Below, one piece after another: positions 15,001-21,300 of a DNA stretch of 64,000 bases (its first letter is position 1; the number at the start of each line of letters is the position of its first letter). Both the position numbers and the translations under genes were made by a program. Origin of the DNA: Novipirellula sp052161655. Lineage in GTDB: Bacteria; Planctomycetota; Planctomycetia; Pirellulales; Pirellulaceae. The stretch covers positions 1,240,001 to 1,304,000 of the forward strand of contig NZ_CP197418.1 of assembly GCF_052161655.1 (NCBI RefSeq), given 5' to 3'. A model generated the notes under the pieces. That model searched no databases and was not told the origin of the DNA. It saw only the letters and a list, made by a program, of their open reading frames with translations.

Positions 15001-15281
15001 AATTGAATCGACAGCCTGCTTCGTCGATCAAAAAGAGTGAAGGCGAAGCTGCATCACCGCGAGTCTGGAAAGCGACTGACGTCAATCTTGATGGATTCAC
15101 AACTCCGCGTGATGCACTACTCATTATCAATTATTTGAACCGGCAACCGGGAATCATTGCGTCAGGAGAGTCCAACGCGATGGGAGAGATGACGCAATCG
15201 TCGATCCCAATGATTGAAGACGACAAAGAGAACGATCGACTCAGAAGCATCGACGAGGTCTTTGCGGGCGGGCTGTTCTAA
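3..15281 (+). CDS. Giant secreted/surface adhesin-like protein, 5' end outside window
   Basis: The frame is open from the first bases, so the gene starts upstream; the TTG at 6 is only the first start-like codon in the window. More than 5,090 residues are visible. Most is beta-rich repeat with many GGGAD and GDGDDT turns and a recurring YTGLEPI motif (near nt 1190, 2910, 3966, 7022, 8743, 10468; YVGLEPI near 10921). Two segments resemble right-handed beta-helices (nt about 3240-3640 and 11220-12620, repeated SGNTA and GGG). Then come a choice-of-anchor Q-like segment (12655-12843), two Calx-beta domains (12853-13506), an SdrD-B-like domain (13522-13770), FG-GAP/VCBS-like repeats (13800-14890) and a dockerin type I-like pair (DVNVDTKITAGDAL and DVNLDGFTTPRDAL, 14938-15155). 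It ends VFAGGLF. The composition indicates an exported calcium-binding surface or matrix protein. It runs tail-to-tail with the next giant gene. Exact ligand unknown. Confidence 0.9.
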   Translation, partial: GLRSDLVAGADSVIGGGTATGPLTINADSVDFSGTLNVQSSGDLALQPRTPSTAINLGGGVADNGLQLDAAELAFLTDGFASINLGDAISGTGAVLIDNAVFTDPVAIYGGSISVDNGLAGDGGTALITLDAATPGQNININTGTVSDASAFVTVFAGDDFTIASGATINAPVGPVSINVDQTPDADVGVGSTVILDGFINTPSVITVTGGNDADTFTPRASSSFDIVGGDPVSSPGDTLNIVGLFEPISLRDGSVNYGNSSSTFSGIENMIVSNTSGITVIGDVTNDNLSMRAHPTLPNNAILSLNGGPDVIFDTTAVTGVDFIGSDGDDTLSVDFSDGVFTTNINFDGGLNLSTNPGDQLVLVGPAPSPVNQMTFNYANANDGSVDIDGLAVINYTGLEPITSTVTATNVTLNYSGIGETIDVTQSGTDITVDSTVGEITTFPAPTDSFMIDTGGGADVVNINGLSADFANGFFITDPDVDDTVNFVTTPTVITTGRLTSTAPTSNIDTDLSVDGVIVLGNGGPGVVNTNATITTTTGINFLDPVVLTGDTVVNASGTGGVVIFGLDGARNLTINDTTTGGNGTIITNGVGTLIPPTSLTVNSTTSFATVDVITTGDQVYNAPVLLPIASNFTSTAGGNLTFNSTVDALAAPGMFTTLTTGTTTFADVIGGINPLNTLNVTTGGPFVIAADVNIFGDITILVPDLAAAGDDLTIASPAVINAGNFIATVGDNVDVQSGATISVPLGVIDIQADSGIDPDAEGATVSFNGTATTSSGVFLRGGDNADLFSITPQPGTTFDVFGNLPGVSPGDVLNIDAGGVDVSIDATTGAITVAVAQAFSVTDIEDLSFSNIGTLNLTGGALAESVTIAGDPNVVGGDLLTVAGSTYAISTVTSLVFDGGGEDDTFIFDASTAMPTTPVTFNGQSQGGGGVGDVLRVLGTFTTQTLNYAAPVLPDGNNGSVDLDGTVITYTGLEPINAGNAADTILNFNTGLANNATLQDSLANVGAIEIVDNGATFEDTVIPNPTNSLTVNLGDQGDTLDVNTLDAGYAASLTINGGSSASDNVQLNSVDLINTPGRGLRVTEVESFDMSGGTISGNSAPIGGGILIENSTSVTQTVANITGTTISGNTATASVLPTDGGGGVYNRGANVTITAADISGNTATAGNGSGGGFSEGGIFTVTGSTVSNNDRFGFRYSDATVSLTGNTFTGNVAGVIGPLPGTTAGNDNIVVSATTVTIGTNVLTYDASVGPLTIDGGDGDDTLTIDVSAGPIPVAINFNGAGNVVGDAIVIQGGSVTGIAFDFANANDGTIDIDGAPLITYTGLEPITSTIDAANVTLNYSAVNETITMVDAGGGSTTVNSSAGETTTFLNPTDNFVIDTGGGADTISIDGVNMTLNGSFVVFDPSGPTDDIVTFDNTPTTITTGSLDLSVPQIEINVDLTVDGQILLGDTTGTGEIRTAANINSQSDIFLEEPVNLIGATVITTNDASQVSVPFNIDGAQDLTVTAGTLVEFLNPTGLSTPLASLNVTATVGTITVSNQVSTVGAQTYNSPLLIDGGNVILSSTGGGTLAFNSTVDATLASDSLTTSTSGMTTFNSVVGGNAPTLTSLDVTTGGPFIVSADITTSGEMNVVVTDTALPGDDALIMSPAVITSIGGDVTIQAGDDLNFASGATINAGAGRTLSLTVDVFAIIDPDVGTGGTITMDGTVNSLMFGTIITGGADTNAIALSPGIATDLTIALAGNSTGSVTRDGIRFDFQTMDAIDSQITANNLNFNFGLFAEAITVSGVDASNFQVSSTFAAMFPGVTTTTLYPTDSLSIGTFGGAATVTVDGLTLDVVNGVSITDTDATTDDTVNFANNPTTITTGSIDVSAPQIEITSDLTVDGQIRLGDATGTGEIRTAANIVSQNDIFLEEPINLIGPTLVTTSDTSEVSSAFSIDGAQNLTVIGGTLAEFLQSVGVTTPLASFDVTATNGSVRVNDVITTGSQTFNSPVFTNGGGQRITFSGGDLSFLSTIDDGSIQDFWDLIGNTITLGGAIGSIDMPMQVTFTVPGPITFDQDISVTDQLAVVVPDTAARDERITIASPSTFTFGSMSLQAGDVIEIQSGASLIGDLLLISVDGGPASADPEGGSLSAQGTFMSTFAVRLSGSPTQADTFSIRPQLGAAFTIQADDPATSPGDVLLIDAGGSAVTIDVATGEINIDGAQSITTDTVEDVQLSNLGTLTIDGDVTDDLVTVAVDPLVAGNDLITINGTTRYSIDGLGNVVFNGGDGDDTLVVDVTNGLPTGSYDFAGGLNVSTNPGDQIVLQGISPAPIDSLSFDYLSLDSGSIDIDGTTFISYTGLEPITSSIDAANVTLNYSAAAETITAIDAGGGSTTVDSTLGELTTFVNPTDNLTINTGGGADTVVIDGLNMTLAGALSINDPSGPEDDTVSFSGNPTTIITGTVFATVPTVSVTTDVSAGGFFVGTNSGIGAITLAAAISGGGQAFNEPVILAADTVLTSSDGIDFSFAVDGANNLSLSAAADGIRFLDAVGGLSPLTSLTITGTVRTLVSGDVTSTGDQSFETPIITNAGGSVINIVSSAGTLAFGSTIDNGSAPADSLLTDSDGETTFGGVIGGNSPLASLDVNPAEDLLIANDITVLGDINLTISDFGNLTIQSPAVLTSGNLNSVNLNIADNIDIQVGSTINTSTLNVIADPPVTDADPGTGSTIFVNGTINATNVTNVTGGDDSDTISITPQSGTSFQVDGGDPVTQPGDSLTIDAGGVDVTIDAATGAITIGGTQPFTANNIENLRLSNVATLTIAGSIAGDIVQIAADPNQVGDDLLNINGMPQLTISSVGSLIYNGAGSDDLLTFDATAGLPTTPVTFNGQTQDGSIGGDQIVIQNGTVTDLVLNYANVNDGTIQLDAGPLITYTGLEPITSTITAANVTMNYSSSAESIDVTQSGTDITVNSTAGESTTFAAPTSSFTINTGGGADTIIIDGLNVTLANEFAINDAGPDDDLVIFANLPSTITTGGLNLQIARGQVNADLNVGGFTTLGLGAPGSLVELGANITSSDTVIFNSAVSLTAASSITANREVTFGGIVNDVNGLQDLTVGAVVDGVRFIDAVSLGSLTVAPSIARTQIFADIDTNGNQTYGSPVQTSPNGGLINLNSRARIAFVSTLDNFGSPGAVLITSEFETSFGGDVGSIQPIDDLTVAMTGDLVITNNITVVNSLDITAGDGSGDLVVQSPVVIATDATGSVRFNIENDVDIQAGSTITTANLDIIVDNADLVSVDPGVGSLVSVLGTLNVSTLTTITGAADADTFNILPQIGSAFSVVGGDPITSPGDSMNLDAGGADVTIDASGQITIAGTAPISTIGIEDLTISNVDVLTVTGDFTNETMTLAPNLSIPGQDFLSFAGVTYRISNINQLVFDGGDGDDTFVFDASTSMPTTPVTFNGQGQDGSSGGDQITVLGSFTTQTLTYTAPSIDGNDGTIDLDGTVITYTGLEPINAGNSVDTILNFNTGASNNATLRNSANPGEIEIVDNGATFEDTILPNPTNSLTINLGDQGDILAVSALDAAFAASLIINGGIGTDDVLRLDFADGNPIPALGVTFVGGVGGNDSMEIVNGSVSTVTHTFLNANDGSVDIDGAVINYVGLEPILDNLNAADRVFDFQGGDETITLSADANIAGNNLIDSTLGEAVSFTNPTRSLTINSGDGDDVINITTLDVGNLSSLIVNGGGGALDTLNMDGVNLDTDGQGRGLELRELEMVDINTGTISNNNADLMGGFGIGGGILIRNSTSGTITTATIDSVIISGNTAELGGGIFASGVNLTIEDATTISNNSASVDGGGVYIDGGSVMIFSTTIDGNRADESGGGVYVDSGALTLTSSRISNNQALGSDSGGGGVYLLGSGITSPAFSIFDTSFASNTARSGGGGLEIVDNPGTISLGIYELNSVTGGILQNQGGGAIVLLAGSSLTSPAISISGVTLRQNSAPTGGGLAAVNPNLTLDSVLIENNSTIDVGGGFPTEGVGGGIAAIGDDQGGSITILNSKIQNNTAVNDAGGIGVADVDLSLTDTTITSNGFSVAIGGRAGGIGIQGVQRTPVLTANRVTIDNNVSTGDGGGVALLGAGLDFTNVTISDNDSGAAGGGIAYDNNDGSVIRSIRFSTITSNTAASAGLNVVAIGSPIDVTGTIFNDGDTAAAGVLNSLGGNLDSGNTSGLNQPTDQINTDPLLGLLQNNGGPVFTHALLSGSPAIDSGPASGPATDARGVARPIDGDNNGSALFDIGAYEGESPLMLIVDDVTVDEGAGTATVSVRLNVAVAAPFTVDFATSDGTAMQPGDYATATGTLNFAGTAGETQTFTVSILDDAIVEATETVNIALSNPSNVGIDVTDTGILFITDNDTATLTVNDVTVNEDAGTATVSVTVDNAVQSGFTVDYATVDGTAIQPDDYTSASGILAFIGTAGETQTFTVSIINDTLVEPSEFFTIALSNASNNSVNVTDTATITILDNVVQTPFLITGHVYCDANGSGAEEPGEALSSVRVFADGNGNRRFDLGELEATTDSQGNYQFANIPQGDYILVAEIPATCAVIPANPGVVQTLLDVGNLARSIQAVDRDGDGDKDLVIASDLDGSLQTLINESGDLIVGQKTSLGPRLQKIAVPRNSLDTSSMIAVVGIGSGGADSPGSVYFGSNTFTSAQTGNGPIDVLLDDFNGDGINEILTASFRSSSLQLISPSGLFAPRDIETSTTQLLSISSGDVDGDGDIDIIAGGYGYGSAESSGVLSSGDSEINVLLNDGFGNFTPAKSNGAPLRGKFVTIKTVDLDNDDVSEIAAISRGAGTASSSLIVYTLSNGTLVQTSSLAIPAKASAFDFGDLDGDSLKDVVVASEAENRVVFYRAIGNGNFQQIQSVENIPSPTDLTLVDFDGDGRDEVAVANLYRRQASPGDTSPYLPSTVTLLRLNTTQQGVLVEQDPVIADFSFGSATMTRRLDVNVDTKITAGDALQVINELNRQPASSIKKSEGEAASPRVWKATDVNLDGFTTPRDALLIINYLNRQPGIIASGESNAMGEMTQSSIPMIEDDKENDRLRSIDEVFAGGLF

Positions 15282-15327
15282 GCACCTTCCACCGAACGAA
15301 GTGGTGCCGTCCGTTAATCAAGACGTC

Positions 15328-15379
15328 AAATCCATCAAATTGGCATGTTGGATTTGTTTCATCCGTTCGATTTCGAACG
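15328..15379. terminator. Weak hairpins between convergent giant genes
   Basis: The 117-base gap between two converging stop codons holds two short inverted repeats: AAATCCA/TGGATTT (15328-15334 and 15349-15355) and CGTTCGA/TCGAACG (15364-15379). Either could help end transcription from one side, but neither has a convincing T-run. Low confidence. Confidence 0.2.
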
Positions 15380-15398
15380 TTTGCTCGTTGCAACCGAG

Positions 15399-18300
15399 TT
15401 AGAACAATTGGCCTTCTTCGAGGTCGTTCATCACACCGTCAACTTCGCTCTGCCAGCTTCGTGAATTTTCGTCGCTTAGATCCAGTCCAATGTTTGGGGC
15501 GGTCGATTCCGATTGGCCTTGTGAGCTACCCTTGTTCAGGTAGTTGATCACGCGAAGTGCGTCCAATGCGGTCACTTGCGTGTCGCCATTGACGTCCAAG
15601 TTGTAAGGACTGTTCGCGGTTTGCTCGCCCAATGCACTGGCGGCGCCCACGGTTCGCGGCAGATGGTTGATGATCAACAGGACGTCATGTGCGGTCACGA
15701 AACCGTCTTCATTCACATCCTCGGCCACCGCAATCCGAGTCGTTGGGGTTGGGGCGGAAGTTGGATTCGGCGTCGTTTCGGTCACTTCAGTAATCGTCGG
15801 TGTCGGCGTGCTGACCGCGGGAGTGGTTGCCGGAGCCACACTGGTCGGAGCCACAGTCTTAACGATCGTCGCAGGAAGTTCCGCGCCGAGTGCGGTGGTC
15901 GATTTGCCGCTGAAGAAGTTCACGTTTTGGCTATTGATTCGGTCCGCATCTGTGGTGTTTGGGAACAACTTGTCGCCGTAGGTAAAGTACTCGACCACTT
16001 CGCCTTCGCCATTGATCTGCAAGATGTGGCGGCCTCCATTGGAATCTATGTAAGCGGCTGGCCCACCAAAGACGGCGTTCGCGGGCACTCGATATCCCGG
16101 ACCATCGGCCCCGTAGGTGCCATTGGTATCATTGGTCAAATTGGCAACACGCCACTGTCCGCTTGGCGGCAGTGTGAACTCGATCAAGTCACCCCCGTTG
16201 GTTCCATAGACACGAATCGTGCCATCGTCTTCGACGAGTGGCGCGACGTAGGTGTAGACGCGACCAGTAAACGGTTGTTGGAACGGGAAATAGCCAAAGT
16301 TCTGACCGTTGTCCGCCGTTTGTTGGCTGATGTTTTCCTGCAGCACTGAGGATGAATCGATCGTCCAGTGGACCAATCGCGATGTGCCATCGGTGGCAAA
16401 CACATGGCGAACGCCGTTTGGCATGGTTAACGCTCGTACATTTCGCATCACGCGAGTCTCACGACTCGTTGCATCGATTTGGCGAGTGCTGACAGCGCTG
16501 CCGTCGATTCGGTATTCAATCAGATTGCCAGTCTGATTGGTGCCGTAACCGTACAACACCCCGTTGTCGCCTAGCGTGACCGAGACTGTGGAGTAAACCC
16601 GCGATGCATCAACGCTTCCGCTGGCCAGCGTGAGGTCTGTCGTTGCCGCACTGGGATTGATCGGAATAGCGATCCAGTGTCCATCGGTGGTGGTCGCCGA
16701 GAAACCCAGGGGACCCGCAGGCACTGTGTCTTCAGCCAGGATGACGCCTGGGATCTCGCGATGTGCGACTGTCCAGTTTGCGGTGTTAAACAAGTCGTCA
16801 TGTGCCCAGTCGTTACCATCGGGCGTGAAAGAGTACTGGACGACTCCGCCCTGAGTGGATCGTCCCATCACATGCACGCTGCCGTCGGGCATCGTCACTG
16901 CACTGGATTCGCCCGTGATCAAAAATTTGGCGGCCTCGGATGCGGGAATCTGTTTGTCGTTAACGAACTTCGCAAGCAAGTTTATTTGCGAGTCAGCGAT
17001 GGTCGCATCGCCACGAGCGGTCAGGACCAAACTGCCATTTCGCAATACTTGGAACGCCATGCGTGCTTGAGTGATCGCCCCTGCCGGCGATGGCAGCGGA
17101 CTGGGTACGGCAGCCGTTTGTCGTCGCGTCGATTCGGCGAAGATTGTCGTGCTGAGACTATCACTTTGCGAGAGCGATCCATACAGCGTGTTGGCCGCAT
17201 TCAGGGCTCCGCGAAACGGACCTTCGCCGTTCCCGCGGCGGAGTGCCTCGGCGGCAACTTCGTACTGGTCCACTCCATCCATCTGGCTGCGGTCTTGCGA
17301 ACGGGCGGGATCGGTGCCTGAGATCAAGTCGAGTTTCGAGTTCACGATCGTGGTTGACGTGGCTGCTTCTTGGAGTGTGATTCGCTTCTGTTGCGGAGTG
17401 ATGGTTTTCGCCGACGCGGTTGCCTTGGTGGTGAAAACTTCAGTCCCGTTAAAATCATCCAAGTTCAATCTCGCCACACCGCCCTGAGGGTCAATCACAA
17501 ACGTGGTTCCGCCTCGATCGACAAAGACTTGGTTGGGGGCGGAGAAGGTAGATCCCGACGCGGCGCCAGGGATTTTGGGGATTTGAATCGAGCGAACCTC
17601 TGGCGTCAGCGCAGAAACATCACGCCCCTCCTGGATGGCTCGGATGATTTCGCCGACATCCATTGTCGCCAGAATCCCATCGCCACTGGAGGTGAAGCTG
17701 AAGCCGCTGTCGGTGAAAACCAGTCGATCGTCTTCGGGGATTCCCGGCGTTTCGTTGTCATCAAACGCAGTGAATAGCAGGTGAGAGCCTCCGGTAGTCC
17801 TTCTTGGAATCGCAAACTCGAACCATTGATCGGTGGTTTCACCGGGAACCAAAAGAGCCAAACGCTGAGTCGTCTCGCCTCCTTTCGTATTACCGTTGAG
17901 CATCCAAACATAGGTGGCTCCATCTCGATCGTCGACAATGGCTTGAACCCCATGGACGTGAAAATCAGTGCTGGTCGACGTATCGGCGCCAAATGATTTC
18001 GGGATCACATGGGCCGTCGTCTTCGCTGACATCGTGTTGAGAGTCGCAGGACGTTTGCCGCTTGTCGGATTGTCGAAATTCAGTTCGACAATCGTTCCCG
18101 AATCCTCCGCCGATATCCAGACGCTGCCTTTGGTGTCGACAAAAACCGCGTGCCCTACCTTTAGTGGGACTGCTTCGCTGCTGGATTCTGGTTCCGCTTG
18201 CGTCGTTCCACCGCCACCACCGGTGCCAGTTCCGCCACCACCTCCACTGCCAGTACTTGTGGTTGCTGTCGATATGTCATCGTTGTGTTCTTCGATTTCA

Positions 18301-21300
18301 AACTGACCCGCAATTTCATTGAAATCGAAGGTGAACAATTTCTTCTGAGCAACGTCATAATACGAGACTCGCAGGATTTCGTTATTGACGGAGTCTTCTG
18401 GGGCGTCATCGATTGCCACGCCACCTTCGACTTGGTTCCGGTAAACAAACCAAACACGAGGGGTCAGATGCGTGTTGAAGTCAAAAAACGTGCCGTGCGG
18501 ATCAAAGGCGGTGGGTTTGGCGTCTGCGGCCGGTACCAAAACGCCGTCTGAATTACGAACCACCTTCGACGGAATACTGATGTCATGAATTTCGACGGAT
18601 CCCGTCGCCGGATCAAACTGACCGAGATGGTGTCCGTCCTCCATCGTGAACCAGACGGTTTGAGTCGTCTTGTCAAACGACATTTGCCACGGGCGCAACC
18701 AGGCGACTTTGTCGTTGATTTTGACTTTGTCGAGCGTTTCGGTTGTATCGAGTTTCAGTGTCAGCGTCGATCGACCGGTCGCTTCGTCGGTCACCGAATT
18801 GGCAACGCGAATTGGCGAATTGGAAGCTGCAATGTTGATTGCATAGCCTGCCGGAATTTTCTGGTCGACCACAATTTGTTTCTGACTTGGTCGCACCTCC
18901 AGCACGTTTGCGCCGATGAAGAACGATTCGGTGTACACCGGCGTGCTAGGTGCATTTTGTGTCGTGTTGCTTTCTGCCAATACAAACACTTGCTTGACAA
19001 GTTGCGTTGTTTTGCCAGCCGAATCGGTTGCGATAAATGTCAAGTTGTACTGGACACCCGGATCTAATTCGACACCGGGCAATAGAGTGACTTGCACCTT
19101 TGTTGTTGCATTTGTATTAGCTCCTGCGATCGTTGATACTTGCGGTGCAAACGTAGCGACACCCGAACCGATGGGGTTCACCAAGTCGTCATTCGCAAAT
19201 AACGATACGGTTACTTTATTCTCTAATTGAGCGTATTGTTGATCACCAAGTTGGATTTCAAATACGGGACGCGTTGACCGTGTGATCGGTACTGGCAGTG
19301 CACTGTTGGGAAGGACGTTATCCGCAGTGGCGAGTGCAAATTTTGAAAGCGTCGGCTGAATGGGATCGACCACAGCGACATAGGGTGCCGAATTGACGCT
19401 CGTGTTACCAGCAACATCCGTCTGGACCGCGGTATATTGAAACGTCTCGCCATTGGCATCGACCGACGGCGAATCGGATATCGAAGCGACTCTTTGCCCC
19501 GATGCGGGAGATTCAGTTGTCACGTCAGCGCCATTACGGCGCAGGGTTACGATCGCATCGGGATCGGCAGCAACTGATAATTCGATCGGAGTCGTTTGCA
19601 AAACCGCTTGTGTCATTGACAAGTTTGGCGCTTCCGGAGCCACCGTATCGATCACTAGCTTCCCTACCTTCGAAGTTGCTTCGTTGTTTGCGTTGTCACG
19701 AGCCGTGGCAGTAATGTCATAGCTGCCATCGGCAAGCACACCACCAGGTTGATTTGTAAATTCAAATTTCGCACTGTAGTTTCCCGATGCAACTAAAGTG
19801 GCCATCGAAACAATCGTCAGATTTCCGTTGCTAATCGTCACCTGGACGCTATCGGCGGCACCGGCGGAACCTACGAAGGTAAGATTGTCGTTTTTTGCCG
19901 TGATACCATCTGTGTTTCGCGTTTGCGGCGTGTCGTCGTCAGAAATTAGCTGCGGTGGATCGTCGAAGGTCGGTGCCGAACGGTCGATGTCATACGTTTC
20001 TTCTGTATCCGGACTTAGGTCTCGCAGTGCATTGTCGAACAAGTCCGAGATGTTTTGGTTGGGGGCGAAATCCAAATCAAGCTTGCCGTCGTTTGCGATC
20101 CCATCGACACGTACATCGAATACTGTTTGCGAAATTGGTGTCACCGATGCAATCGACGCTCCGACTGCTCCTGATCCAATGAGCACAAAGTCATTGCCGT
20201 CCACCTCTTTGACTGGTTCGCTGAACGTCGTGCGGAAAGTGACTGAATTAGCGTTTGTCCGAGTTGTCGTTGGAATGCGTCGGGTGAAACTGACTGGCTC
20301 AGGTCGAACCAAATCCACTTGTACGGTGAAGTTCAGAATGTCGGAGGCAGTGTGAGGAATATCCGTTCGCTGAAGATCCACCGTCAACGTATTCGAACCA
20401 GCGATCAGATTCGCTACCGGCACTATGAAGGAAAAGGAACCGGTTTGAATGCCGTTCGTGACGACCGTGTTTGCCACCGCCGTCGATTCGCGTCTCAAAA
20501 AACCAGTAATTTGATGGTCAATGGGGGCGGTGCTCGGCGCGTTGCCTTCGTCGTCTAATAGCGTTCCGTTGATGACAACCGAGTCACTAGAGCCCAACGA
20601 GCTTATATTTACGACACAGTTACTTCCGATTCTGACCGCGTTGTTCATGGTCGTGATCGACAATATAAGCTCTCCGCCGCCGTGTATACCGCCAGGTAAA
20701 AAGGGGGCGGAGGACGCGTCGATCGAACAAGGGCCTGATGGATCCGGCGTTTGCCGAACCGTCCAGGTATCGCTCGCAGAGCTGACGCCCGCGTTGCCGT
20801 TGACGTCTTGCAATCCCACACCAGCAATGGTGAGTGAGTAGACGCCGTCTGGCGAAGTTAGACTCGCCAACCCCGAAATTCGATAGCGTGTCGGCGAGAC
20901 CTCGGTAACGGTAACCGAGTTGTCCAACGTCAAGGGGTTGCCGTCGTGAGAAAGCGACACATCTGCGAACGTAAATTCGTTCACGTTCAATCGCTCGCTG
21001 ACAACAACGTCGATACTGGCGACTCCGTCGCGACGCGGATCGGGCGCGACATCAATCACATCGACGACGCGCGGCTGCGTCGCCACATTGGCTTGATTAC
21101 CAACGATCGCATTTCCTGCCGGATCCGTGGCAACGTTATCGACAACTTCGATGGAAATATCGCCTCCGGTTGGCACGATCGAAAGCGTGTAGGAGGCGGC
21201 GGAATTGACAGTAAACACGCCCGCAGTCGCATTCGTTAACTGAATGTCGTTGGCGTTGAATCCTGTGACGTCCTCATCAAACTCGAAGGTCACCGCAATC

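Noticed and set aside
15576..17321. Plus-strand frames of 257 and 214 codons opposite giant gene A
   Set aside because: Similar shadows occur at the same positions opposite giant gene B, so they follow from the duplicated coding sequence; no independent gene features.
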